Assembly: GCA_036867785.1 (NCBI GenBank)
Contig: CP145424.1
Span: forward strand, 830,281-894,280
DNA: 64,000 bases
Source: Plasmodiophora brassicae
Lineage: Eukaryota > Endomyxa: Phytomyxea > Phytomyxea > Plasmodiophorida
Reading direction: 5' to 3'
Shown: positions 52,845-63,797 of the stretch, in pieces
Layout of the letters: the number at the start of each line of letters is the position of its first letter
Numbering within the stretch: the stretch's first letter is position 1
The notes under the pieces: model-generated
The model's database searches: none
The model's input: only the letters and a program-made list of their open reading frames with translations
Told to the model about the DNA's origin: nothing
Program-made: the position numbers and the translations under genes

Positions 52845-53228
52845 GACGTCGTCGACAATGCGGTGTGGAAACCTGCGTGGGGATGCGTGCGGCGGTGCGC
52901 TTGGTTGTACCGGGAGGGGGTGGCGGCGCCGTCTGGTAGGATCCGTGGGTGCGGTAGGATCCGTGGTAGGACCCTGGTAGGACCGTTGGTAGGGACGATA
53001 CACGGCGTATTTTGAGGTAGTATATAGTTATAAATACAGGATGATATGACAGGTGTATCCCTTGTCTTGGTTACGCAAAAAACTCCTGAGACCTCCCAAA
53101 AACAGCCGCGTTGTTTTTTGCTGGCGGCCCCGGTGGCGTGCGGCGGTGCGGCGTGCGGTCGCCTGGGCGGATGCGCTATACACCATGGAGCGTGCGCCGT
53201 CCTCCGACGCCTCCTACACGAGGTCGCG
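52845..53228. other. Recombinase upstream region with short repeats
   Basis: Contains several copies of a ~14-bp 'ggtaggatccgtgg'-like repeat (52920-52990) and an AT-rich stretch, 'tagtatatagttataaatac' (~53018-53037), a possible minus-strand TATA region for the recombinase. No gene seen. Confidence 0.45.
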
Positions 53229-54318
53229 ATGCGCATGCCCGTTGGAGGGCGGTATACGGCACAGACGTGGAGTCCTCTCAACGTGAAGCAGGCGCCGACT
53301 CCATGGTGGGCGTCGCCCGCGACTGACTACTCGACGACGCTGCCGGTCGCCAACGCCGCCTACTGCATCGTCGTCCACGCCCGCCGGATATGCTGTTGTG
53401 TTCAGCCTCGCACGTCGCAGGACGCCGACACCCTGACGCGCCTGTCTGCCGTGCCTGCACCCGCTGCGACGTCGCCGCAGATGGGCAGCACGGCCCAATG
53501 GACTCACGACGACCATATCGCGTCCTGCTGGACGCCTGCCGGCGTGCCCGATCTGTCTGTGTGAACGCCCTGCAGTTGCAGCACTGGTACGTGTCGTCGT
53601 CTGATGCACAGGCGTGCAGGCCCTCTAACACGCTGGACAGGACGCACCTGCTGGCTGTCGCCTGCCGTCGTCCGTCCAGCATGAGCACCTGCCGGGTAGC
53701 TGTCATCGTGTCTTGGCGGGGCTGGTCCAGCATCGCGCCGGCATGCTCCTCAGCTGAGGCGGCGCGCTGGACGTTCGCCGATCGTTGCAATCGGTCGCGC
53801 GCGCCGCTGTCGTGCACCATGCGTTGATGGCGGACCGAGCAACCAAAGGTCTTCTCGCCGATGTCCCCGTCGGCCTGTCGAGCGGCACCTGCCTGCCCTG
53901 CAGGTCTTCCAGCAGGCAGGTGGCGCCCAGTGTCCGTTGCCGTTGATCGACATGCGCACGCCTATCTGCCGTCGACCACCCGCCGCCGGCGTATCGCCTC
54001 ACCCAGATCACTACAAGCAGATTAGGTCGACACGCGCGAACGCCGGCCCTGCAGGTCGTCCTGGCGTCAGGCGGCGCCGGACGGCATCCTTTGCTGAAGT
54101 GGCCGGCGGTCGACAGCGCCGACGTCGTCCCTGCATGCGTGTCAAGCATGGCAGGTCAGACCAGACGAGCGATGCAGGCGTTTCGGGTGTCGCAGCATGC
54201 ACGTGAGGCAGGTGATTGCGCTCGACTCCAAGCAAACGCGGTTCAGTACGTGTCAGAGCGGTCCTACTTCATTATCCCTGAGTTGTACTGCAGCGTGCGG
54301 CCTGGCAAGAAGGCGTGA
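53229..54318 (+). CDS. Unresolved multi-exon gene, possibly Cys-rich/zinc-binding
   Basis: Segments with strong third-position G/C bias suggest plus-strand exons. One frame from ATG 53229 (MRMPVGGRYTAQTWSP...) runs through ~53400. Another frame near 53530-53570 reads PACPICLCERPA (RING-like CPIC). The last piece, 54241-54318, follows an acceptor-like 'ggttcag' and reads YVSERSYFIIPELYC to a TGA, with a plausible 44-nt intron before it. I could not connect the exons in phase, so coordinates are only an envelope. Minus-strand frames here have weaker bias. Confidence 0.3.
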
Positions 54319-54427
54319 GGTACAACTTCTCAACAACGCAAACGAATACAACGTCTTTTACGGATCATATGTTCCACCATTCTTTCTACTGCATGGCCAG
54401 GCAGATGAACTCGACGATGGACAAGCT

Positions 54428-56102
54428 TTATTGCCTTCGCAGTGCGAAGCACCTGTAGAACAGGAGTCGGTAGACCCGCTTGCTGAGCAAGTCGGCGACG
54501 TGCGCGTCGGAATACCCTTGCACGCGACTGGTGTCGCAGAACGCCCAGCCACCACGTGCCTGCTTCACCCAGGACACGTAATGGCCTTCGTCGTGTCCAG
54601 CGACGTGGGCATTACCCCAGTGGTCGACAAGGCCGACCAACTGGAAATACGCATCTCCAACTTGGAAGACCGCCTGTGGCACCACATCCTGCTCAAAGAA
54701 GAAATCAGATATGCCCAGGTTTCCATCCATCATCGTTGTCGGGCCGGCACGTACCACCGCTGTCTTGCGCCGCGCCATACTGATGGTCTGACCATCGAGA
54801 CCTGGCTCCTGGACGATTTCGATGGGATCCTGCCGCACCAGCATCACTTGGCCTTCCTCGACCTTGCCCTTCAACTGACGAACCGTCGTGCTTCGGTGCT
54901 CCACGTCCTGCCCGCGATTGCACGGCCGTTCAGCAGTGCACCTCCTGGCGATCGTCGTAGTGTGCTCTAGGGGTAACGCGTCGGCGAGGGACGTTCGGCC
55001 GTGCGAACCACCCAGCATAACAACCGGGAGCTCGCAGGGCGGACGCCTAGTGACATGGCCGCAGGTCTTGCACGCGTCGACGACATGCTCGACAAAGCCA
55101 ATGATCGCTCTTTCGATCGGATGACCTAGGGCCCCGACAACCTCGTACGCCTGCATCTGCTGCAGCAGCTCCAGCGCGAAGTCGTCGGCATCGTGCTGTT
55201 GCCCGGGATCGAACGACCTCGTCGCCCGGTCAGCGTCGCTGATGGCCTTGATGAGGTCAACCAGGATGTCGGACGCCGCGTTCAGATCCAGACGAGGGTT
55301 CATGACCTTATTGTACAGGTCAATCCAGGGCGCGGGGCCGGAGACACGTTCCCAGCCCGGCAATGACCGCAAGATCTGCACCGGTGCAATCGCGTAGCAA
55401 ATAGATCGGCAAACGCCTGCCGCATCATTGTTCGATATGCCCGCTGGCAGTAACGACCCAGCGTCACGCTCCTAAATGTCAATTTCAGCGCCGACTATGA
55501 CAATTATGCAGTATACCACACCTGTGAAGGACTTTGTTCTTCTTTCACCGGTTCGCGGTTGACGCCTTGGGCGGGCCGGCTCGCACGTCCGCCAGGTGTA
55601 CGTTCGGGTGCCTATGGTCAATGCGAGCGTGTTAGATGTTATCTTCGCCTGAGTACCGGCGATGTCAGTTTCGAACCAGTTTTGGCGCTGTGAAACGGCG
55701 GTTCGCATGTCCAGTCTGTGCCTACAGCAGGCGGACGGTCAGTAACGCAGTCGAGGCGGGGTACAAGGAATGCCAACCGAAGCAGGCGGCATGGTGCGCG
55801 TGTTAGGAGGGTCCTTGATCACAGTCGTCGACGTAACCGGCAGAGGCCTCTGCAACGTTCCGCCAGTTCAGTCTACATCCCGCTGGCATCACAATATAGC
55901 AACTGACCACAGGGCGTGTCGTCGTGCCACACAACTTTCGGCGCTTCGCACCCTGATGGCTTCGTTTCTTCTGTGGCACACATCCATCGTCAGTCTGCAA
56001 ACGGCGTCCAACGCTGTCAACCTGGCTTTCGCGCGACGTCGACTGGCACAGCTCGCTGGTGTCCCTTGACGAGTCATCGCTGTCGTCTTCCGAGCTGGAC
56101 AT
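54428..56102 (-). CDS. Ubiquitin-specific protease (USP/UCH family)
   Basis: The long last exon, complement(54428..~55443), encodes ~340 aa with USP landmarks: a Cys-box-like GVCRSICYAIAPVQILRSLPGW near its start, QQHDADDFALELL (QQDAxEF box), a CxxC zinc pair (CKTCGH), and the His box GHDEGHYVSWV followed by WAFCDTSRV and a final YRLLFYRC strand. Upstream coding pieces on the same strand are ~55549-55687 (NWFETDIAGTQAKI) and an acidic Ser-rich start at ATG 56102 (MSSSEDDSDDSSRDTSE) with a nuclear-type KKRSHQGAKRRK; their splice sites are uncertain. The protein should remove ubiquitin from substrates. The Cys box is unusual, lacking the common GNTC, so activity needs proof. Confidence 0.65.
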
Positions 56103-56157
56103 CGAGAGGGCGTCTGCAGCGGCCTGTTGGGAACGCAGTCAGTACAGTAATCCGTGA

Positions 56158-59100
56158 TCAGCAAAGCAGCCAGCGACGAACGATTCGCCTGCGTTTGACT
56201 GCTGCGCGGCTCTGCAGGGTAACGGCGCGTCGACTGCTCCTCGTTCGACGCGTAGGTCCATCGCCGTCGGCAGCAGCGTCGTCGTCAACGGCCTCGTCAG
56301 CCTGGTCGGCTCGGTTCCCCCGGCGCTGGCGAATGGCGGCGACGTACGCGCCCACCATATCGTCGACGATGCCGCGAAACCTCGACGACGTCGCCTCTGC
56401 CATCGGCCTTGGTCGTGAGTCCAGGATCACCAGCTCGAAGGCGTTGACGAAATAGGCATGTGCGTGCCTCGAGCTCAGGCCGATCTCGACGAGCGTGCGC
56501 CCCACAGCGCCGATCAGCGCGAGAGCGTGCTTGTAGGGGCGCCAATCGATGCGTGCAGCGCCGAACATCTCCAGTAAGTCGTCGACGACGAGGACATGCT
56601 CAGCGGGGTCACGAACGGCGTCGTTTCGACCGGCGCCGACATACGTCAGCACGCCGGGGCCCAGCGCGCGTGCGTGATACACGAGAATCAGGATTTTTTC
56701 CGCCGTCGACCAAGTCGACAGGTCGACGGGAGACGGCCACCTGTCCTTGACGCCCTTGACAGCGGCGTGCACCTGCGTCGACATTGTCCTGTGGCCCTTG
56801 GACAAATGCACGACCGCGTCGACGCCCGCTGCCTGGACTAGCAGGCCGTTGTGCGGGTCGGCCAGGAACGAGCCCCAGTCGATCTTGGTGCAGGCGCCCC
56901 GCGCGTCCGGCGACGAGTGCAGGACGCCCTGGATGAGGGCCAGCGCCTCCCATAGCCAGTGCCGCTTCTTGCTCCCCTGGTTTGCCGACGGGAGGGGTAC
57001 GTCGCGCCAACTCTTGCACGCATCAAACAGCGTGACTGACCGTGGTGCCAGCGGCAACGTGCTCAGAGTCATCGGGTCAGACGACGCTGGCAGACGCACC
57101 ACAGCCGATCGATCATGCAATGGCGGGACAATCATGACGACGTGCGCCAATACGGCCAGAAAACGCGACGACGGCGCCCAGCGTCCATCGGGGCGAGCAC
57201 GCATCGCTCGACGCTGAGCGACGGTCTTGGTCGCAGACCCCATCAGATCGGACACATACTCATCGGTGATTTCGTCAGGAGGCGGGTCGACCAGGGCGAC
57301 GAACGGATGGATGACGCGTCCCGACCAGCGGAGCAACAGCGTCACGTGGATGCCATCACGTCCCTGACGGTCCCTGGTTCTCTTGACGCGCTCCACCAAC
57401 GCTTTCATCACGTTGTAATCGTCGTATCGTGATTCGGGTATGATGGACATCACGTCGCGCCACAGGGCCCGGTGTGGCAACCGTTCGACGCCCGGCGACA
57501 TCCAATTCGTTGCGATCCAGTTGGAAAAACTAACGGTTGGCAGCGACGACAGCGACGGATCGAGCGTCGATCCACGCCTGCCCAGGCGGTACAGGGCGTC
57601 CAGCGACCGCATGAAACCCGCGAACAGGTAATCGTGCTCCTGGTCCAGGTCCGGTCGATCCAGAGCATGCCATACCCCGGGCGCCAAAATCTTCCTCTTC
57701 GCCAACTGATCGTACGTATACGCAGCTTCAGTCTGCAGAAGGTTCAGAGCAATGGCGTCCGGCGTCAGCATTGAGCTCAGCCCTGATGAGATGACCAGGA
57801 ACCACGACTGGACCAGGTAGTGGAGCGCATGCCGGTTTCCTCTGACGGAGATCCGCAGGACTGTCGACATCATGTCGACGTAGTCGAGGCTCTGAATGAA
57901 ATTCATAAACTCGCCCTTGTTGATGACCAGGGCAAGCGGATCCATGTACGTGTCGTCGACGAAGAAGCGGCCAAACTGCAGAGACGAAGACACGTAGTCG
58001 AGAGGCGACCCGTTCGACAGCCACGGCCCGACATTGCTGTCCGGCGTGGCCCGGTGGTAGAACCGACCTGGGTTGATGGACGAGCCGTCAAAAACCGCAT
58101 TGAAACAGTCTTCGAAGATCTGCAGCGCGTTCAGCGACCGCCGATCGATGTTGGACACGAAAGGAGACCGGCGACCGCGCTCCAGCCGGCGAAACATCGC
58201 GCGGTACATCTTGCGAGGGAACACGACATACTGCTCTAGTTTCCGCCGGAGATGTGCCCAGACGGCTTCCGCGTCCAGCAGCAGGAACGTGGCATCGTCG
58301 TTGAACCCATCGGCCTCCTGCCACATGCTGTTGAAGCACGCATGGCGCATGGTCAGGTTAGCGACGTACTCAACGCGGTGCACGACAGGAACGCGTTCGG
58401 CGGCCATCTGGCGACAGAATCGGATACGCTTCCGCATCGCGTCCCTCACCGGATTCAACGCCCGCTTTACGTCTTCCTTCTTGACCGGGCCGTACTTCCT
58501 AAGCGCGGCGGGCAACCCAGCGATCGACTTCCGGACCTTGCCCTTCTCGAACGTAGCGCGGACGGCCGCGTTCAGGGTACCGATGTGGGCAAAGCGGACG
58601 GGGTCCACCAGAACGCGCCCACGATCCCGCGTGCGCTGCGACACGGTCGCGTTGTAGCACGAGCGCGCGGATGCCATAACGGAACTGCAACGTGACTTGC
58701 ATCCACCGAACCCGGCGACCTCCCCGACCGGATAGTACGAGCTCTTGCGTGGCGCGATGCCACAGCCGACGTCCAGATCTCGCAGCGCTGAGTAGTCGCG
58801 GCAGACGGCAACGGCTGTGTTGTCGGGGAAGGGTTCGGCCGACACGTTGGACCCGATGTCGAAGCGCGCGCAGTCCATTAACGTTGACGGCCAGAACGTT
58901 CGCAAGTAGCGGCGCACCTCGAGAACGTCGGCGACACACGTCATTTTCATCAACGAGCGCACACCTAGCGCTTGCATCAGCACCATGATGGAGCCGTCAA
59001 GCTCATCCTCAAGAGCCTCCAGGACAGCGCGGGCGGACGAAGGTGGCATAACCACGGGGCGGCGGTGGGCCCCAAACTGGTTAAGGTAGTCGTTGATCTC

Positions 59101-60021
59101 GTCCGGCAGATCTGCTTGGCAGGCACTGAACGCAGCGGAAACCGCCCTGGAGCAGTGCTGCTTGAGGGAACGATGCGTCCAACGGGGTGCGGCAGCGATT
59201 AAGAAGATCGAGACATTTGCCATGGGATGGCAGTCAACCTGACCCAACAGGAATCGCGGCAACTGCGCCACTGACCGCGACGCCTTCTCGTCGTCTCGCT
59301 GCACACGCAGATCGTGTACCGAGCTTCCCGTATCCGACTGACGTGCACGGTAGTTCCCGTACCTCTGCATCATGTGCAGGAAGGCAAACGATTTGGCTTC
59401 GTGCACAGGAAAGTGCTGCAGCCAGGTCCCGATCGAAGTCGTGATTGCTTGCAAAGAGTCGACGTCAAACACCGGCCGCAATCGCGGGCGACCCCCGTGA
59501 GCGTCTGAGGCGCGACGCGCCTCATCCGCCAGATCGAAGCGGAACCGGCCGCAGAAGGCCTCTTTCCTGGGGGATCCGAAGACATCCCAGAAGCGTTCGC
59601 CGGCGAATTCGTCGAGGTGTATGACCTCAAACGTGGACAGATCCATTGCTGGTGCACTAGCACAGGGCGGCGTCGACTGGCGGACGAGGTGGTCTACGGA
59701 GGGGTCGATGCGTTCGTCATCGCTTCCGTCGACATTGCTGGGGTCAGGGACGTCGCCGTCATCCATCGAATACGAAGAGTCAGAATCAGTTTCGACGTCG
59801 TCCCCGATTGCGTCGCCTGGGTCAGGGTCATCGCACTCGGAGTCTCCCACCGGATCCTCGCAATCATCACCGACTTCGTCACGCTCAGCGGCTTCGTGTG
59901 CATCCCTGATACGCTCCAGGTATTCTATTGTGCGGTCGTCCTCGTCCCCGTGTTCGACTGGATCTTTGTGCCCGGTGCACTCCTGCTTAGGCTGGCCATG
60001 TCCGTCGCAGACCATTATCAT
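56158..60021 (-). CDS. Giant single-exon subtelomeric orphan protein
   Basis: Uninterrupted frame; ATG at 60021 gives 1,287 aa (ATG 60111 also possible; the frame reaches 60168 without ATG). N-terminal ~100 residues are very acidic (DDPDPGDAIGDDVETDSDSS). The rest is a folded-looking mix with Cys clusters (DVGCGIAPRKS, GGCKSRCSS), conserved-looking RFCRQMAAERVPVVHRVEY and many Trp/Tyr. The C-terminus is basic (RRTRSSRRAV..KRRRIVRR), a likely nuclear signal. Strong third-position G/C bias supports coding. No helicase, polymerase, protease or transposase motif recognised. The gene is the last before the satellite and telomere, a position typical of fast-evolving families or mobile elements. Confidence 0.75.
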   Translation of the reverse strand: MIMVCDGHGQPKQECTGHKDPVEHGDEDDRTIEYLERIRDAHEAAERDEVGDDCEDPVGDSECDDPDPGDAIGDDVETDSDSSYSMDDGDVPDPSNVDGSDDERIDPSVDHLVRQSTPPCASAPAMDLSTFEVIHLDEFAGERFWDVFGSPRKEAFCGRFRFDLADEARRASDAHGGRPRLRPVFDVDSLQAITTSIGTWLQHFPVHEAKSFAFLHMMQRYGNYRARQSDTGSSVHDLRVQRDDEKASRSVAQLPRFLLGQVDCHPMANVSIFLIAAAPRWTHRSLKQHCSRAVSAAFSACQADLPDEINDYLNQFGAHRRPVVMPPSSARAVLEALEDELDGSIMVLMQALGVRSLMKMTCVADVLEVRRYLRTFWPSTLMDCARFDIGSNVSAEPFPDNTAVAVCRDYSALRDLDVGCGIAPRKSSYYPVGEVAGFGGCKSRCSSVMASARSCYNATVSQRTRDRGRVLVDPVRFAHIGTLNAAVRATFEKGKVRKSIAGLPAALRKYGPVKKEDVKRALNPVRDAMRKRIRFCRQMAAERVPVVHRVEYVANLTMRHACFNSMWQEADGFNDDATFLLLDAEAVWAHLRRKLEQYVVFPRKMYRAMFRRLERGRRSPFVSNIDRRSLNALQIFEDCFNAVFDGSSINPGRFYHRATPDSNVGPWLSNGSPLDYVSSSLQFGRFFVDDTYMDPLALVINKGEFMNFIQSLDYVDMMSTVLRISVRGNRHALHYLVQSWFLVISSGLSSMLTPDAIALNLLQTEAAYTYDQLAKRKILAPGVWHALDRPDLDQEHDYLFAGFMRSLDALYRLGRRGSTLDPSLSSLPTVSFSNWIATNWMSPGVERLPHRALWRDVMSIIPESRYDDYNVMKALVERVKRTRDRQGRDGIHVTLLLRWSGRVIHPFVALVDPPPDEITDEYVSDLMGSATKTVAQRRAMRARPDGRWAPSSRFLAVLAHVVMIVPPLHDRSAVVRLPASSDPMTLSTLPLAPRSVTLFDACKSWRDVPLPSANQGSKKRHWLWEALALIQGVLHSSPDARGACTKIDWGSFLADPHNGLLVQAAGVDAVVHLSKGHRTMSTQVHAAVKGVKDRWPSPVDLSTWSTAEKILILVYHARALGPGVLTYVGAGRNDAVRDPAEHVLVVDDLLEMFGAARIDWRPYKHALALIGAVGRTLVEIGLSSRHAHAYFVNAFELVILDSRPRPMAEATSSRFRGIVDDMVGAYVAAIRQRRGNRADQADEAVDDDAAADGDGPTRRTRSSRRAVTLQSRAAVKRRRIVRRWLLC

Positions 60022-60239
60022 CGGGGCCGGCGCCCTTTCACAACTGACACGTACCGCTGACGACGGCAGTACTTCGAGCCAGAGCATCGGCGAGCTGTTC
60101 CGCAGGTGCATCAGGGGTAGCGCTATTGTAGACAGTACCGCCAAAGCTGCCACTCGTTTGACCGGCAACGAGTCGTCGCCCCTTCCTAACCGCTACATTA
60201 CAAGGGGTTGTTTGCGAGTTTGGGCCACCGTCAGCTGAG

Positions 60240-61403
60240 CACAACGGTACCGTTGGAAATAGCAGGAAAAATCAGAGGCAGCTGGGCTGTTTTATTTGGC
60301 ATATGTGCCACCGATCTTCTCCTATCGCCGAGAATGTAGTGCCGCTTGGGCAGATTTGCTGATTTCACTAAGTCAGAACTGAACTCCGTGGGAGTGCGCA
60401 AAATGCCGCGTGTGGACTGTTTTGGCACTGCTTGCGAATCATGGATGGCATCGCCTGGCGTCTCGTTCTCTAGCAAACCTGCGCCCTGATGATCAACCAT
60501 GGCTAGACCGCCCGCTTCACCCCTTCCTCATTTCCAGTCAGGGTCTGGGCACGATGCGACGGCGCCGGCAGCACTTCGTTTAGCCGGCGTGCCTCATGGC
60601 GAAGGTCCCTGACAGGTGTCCCGCGTTTCCGTTTGTACAACCTCCACGTCTGGCGTGCGTGCGGGCGTCGTCATGCATTGCGTCGGTTTACGACGCTGTC
60701 CTTATTTACCCGCTCGGCATTCGGCGTCCAGGTGTTCATGTCATCCGTGCCCAGTGACCCGCCTGCTCTGCTGATGATTAGGCCCTGAACCTGCACAACC
60801 GCACCCACCCGATCGGCCTCGTTTCCTAAGATGTACCTTCTTATGGCCGTGCCGGTTACCATACACTGTTACCCAGGCGACGCTGATTCAGCTTGTCCAG
60901 GCATGCGTGCTGTTCATCCTGTGATTTCTATGTTGCCTTTGCATCGTCAGTGCCCTCTGATCGCACTGGAGTTCCCGTGCAGCGACACAACGTTTGGGAG
61001 TTGGAGTCGACTAATCAGATTGCGACATTTCTGAAACATGCATTGCTCGCAATAGGGGACAACGAATAGGAATGTCGAGCCAGGCCTGGACGGGAAAGTT
61101 CAGAAGCGATCCGGTGAGCATGGCTGCATTGGCGTTCGCGTAGTACATGGACATATCGCCAGTGGCACGTCGCGCACATCATCGCATGCGCAGGCACCCA
61201 CGAGTGAGGTCAGAGCAGAAAATCGACGTGCTCAGAATGCCGACGAATACCCCAACTCGATAACGCAGATCGTATCGCTACGTTTCGCGCTGGCCGGTGT
61301 AGGGGGCCTGAGACGGGATCGGTCAGTGAAGAACGATGAAACGTACCAGGTCACTCAACCGGGTAACTGTGCGGCGCGATATCTACCGAGAACGGCTCTT
61401 TTG
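60240..61403. other. Subtelomeric gene-free spacer
   Basis: Lower GC, short frames, no domain or repeat recognised between the orphan ORF and the satellite array. Confidence 0.55.
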
Positions 61404-63797
61404 ACAATGTTCAGTTGGGGGCTGGATCTGATAGCATATCGCCTGGCCTATCAGTTCGTATGGTTGCGTATCGATTCGAGACGCGGCTGTTGACAGTTGG
61501 TCGGCGGCGGTGACGGCGTCCGCTGAGAACTGCTGTGCATCTGCGTGCTGTTCGCCTTCGGGAAATTCCATATTGCTCTGAAACCAGGAGCATCGGACAG
61601 CATTTCCAACGCCCTTTCAGTACGTGTGCCGGTTGCCTGTCGATTCGAGACGCGGCTGTTGACAGTTGGTCGGCGGCGGTGACGGCGTCCGCTGAGAACT
61701 GCTGTGCATCTGCGTGCTGTTCGCCTTCGGAAAATTCCATATTGCTCTGAAACCAGGAGCATCGGACAGCATTTCCAACGCCCTTTCAGTACGTGTGCCG
61801 GTTGCCTGTCGATTCGAGACGCGGCTGTTGACAGTTGGTCGGCGGCGGTGACGGCGTCCGCTGAGAACTGCTGTGCATCTGCGTGCTGTTCGCCTTCGGG
61901 AAATTCCATATTGCACTGAAACCAGGAGCATCGGACAGCATTTCCAACGCCCTTTCAGTACGTGTGCCGGTTGCCTGTCGATTCGAGACGCGGCTGTTGA
62001 CAGTTGGTCGGCGGCGGTGACGGCGTCCGCTGAGAACTGCTGTGCATCTGCGTGCTGTTCGCCTTCGGGAAATTCCATATTGCTCTGAAACCAGGAGCAT
62101 CGGACAGCATTTCCAACGCCCTTTCAGTACGTGTGCCGGTTGCCTGTCGATTCGAGACGCGGCTGTTGACAGTTGGTCGGCGGCGGTGACGGCGTCCGCT
62201 GAGAACTGCTGTGCATCTGCGTGCTGTTCGCCTTCGGGAAATTCCATATTGCTCTGAAACCAGGTGCACCTGATAGCATTTCTCCTGACCTTTCAGTACG
62301 TGTGCCGGTTGCCTGTCGATTCGAGACGCGGCTGTTGACAGTTGGTCGGCGGCGGTGACGGCGTCCGCTGAGAACTGCTGTGCATCTGCGTGCTGTTCGC
62401 CTTCGGGAAATTCCATATTGCTCTGAAACCAGGTGCACCTGATAGCATTTCTCCTGACCTTTCCGTACGTGTGCCGGTTGCCTGTCGATTCGAGACGCGG
62501 CTGTTGACAGTTGGTCGGCGGCGGTGACGGCGTCCGCTGAGAACTGCTGTGCATCTGCGTGCTGTTCGCCTTCGGGAAATTCCATATTGCTCTGAAACCA
62601 GGAGCATCGGACAGCATTTCCAACGCCCTTTCAGTACGTGTGCCGGTCGCCTGTCGATTCGAGACGCGGCTGTTGACAGTTGGTCGGCGGCGGTGACGGC
62701 GTCCGCTGAGAACTGCTGTGCATCTGCGTGCTGTTCGCCTTCGGGAAATTCCATATTGCTCTGAAACCAGGAGCATCGGACAGCATTTCCAACGCCCTTT
62801 CAGTACGTGTGCCGGTCGCCTGTCGATTCGAGACGCGGCTGTTGACAGTTGGTCGGCGGCGGTGACGGCGTCCGCTGAGAACTGCTGTGCATCTGCGTGC
62901 TGTTCGCCTTCGGGAAATTCCATATTGCTCTGAAACCAGGAGCATCGGACAGCATTTCCAACGCCCTTTCAGTACGTGTGCCGGTTGACTGTCGATTCGA
63001 GACGCGGCTGTTGACAGTTGGTCGGCGGCGGTGACGGCGTCCGCTGAGAACTGCTGTGCATCTGCGTGCTGTTCGCCTTCGGGAAATTCCATATTGCTCT
63101 GAAACCAGGAGCATCGGACAGCATTTCCAACGCCCTTTCAGTACGTGTGCCGGTTGCCTGTCGATTCGAGACGCGGCTGTTGACAGTTGGTCGGCGGCGG
63201 TGACGGCGTCCGCTGAGAACTGCTGTGCATCTGCGTGCTGTTCGCCTTCGGGAAATTCCATATTGCTCTGAAACCAGGAGCATCGGACAGCATTTCCAAC
63301 GCCCTTTCAGTACGTGTGCCGGTCGCCTGTCGATTCGAGACGCGGCTGTTGACAGTTGGTCGGCGGCGGTGACGGCGTCCGCTGAGAACTGCTGTGCATC
63401 TGCGTGCTGTTCGCCTTCGGGAAATTCCATATTGCTCTGAAACCAGGAGCATCGGACAGCATTTCCAACGCCCTTTCAGTACGTGTGCCGGTTGACTGTC
63501 GATTCGAGACGCGGCTGTTGACAGTTGGTCGGCGGCGGTGACGGCGTCCGCTGAGAACTGCTGTGCATCTGCGTGCTGTTCGCCTTCGGGAAATTCCATA
63601 TTGCTCTGAAACCAGGAGCATCGGACAGCATTTCCAACGCCCTTTCAGTACGTGTGCCGGTTGCCTGTCGATTCGAGACGCGGCTGTTGACAGTTGGTCG
63701 GCGGCGGTGACGGCGTCCGCTGAGAACTGCTGTGCATCTGCGTGCTGTTCGCCTTCGGGAAATTCCATATTGCTCTGAAACCAGGAGCATCGGACAG
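61404..63797. repeat. 169-bp subtelomeric satellite, ~14 tandem copies
   Basis: Head-to-tail units spaced exactly 169 bp, nearly identical (for example 'gattcgagacgcggctgttg' recurs every 169 bp from ~61472). The first, innermost unit is diverged. Two adjacent units (variant blocks at 62262-62290 and 62431-62459) carry 'gtgcacctgatagcatttct' in place of 'gagcatcggacagcatttcc'. The array abuts the telomere repeats directly at 63797. Open frames inside are a by-product of the sequence. Confidence 0.97.

Noticed and set aside
61955-62923. 322-codon minus-strand frame and many 153-codon frames in the satellite
   Set aside because: They arise because the 169-bp unit lacks stops in most phases and a variant unit removes one stop; they repeat with the satellite and have no start context.
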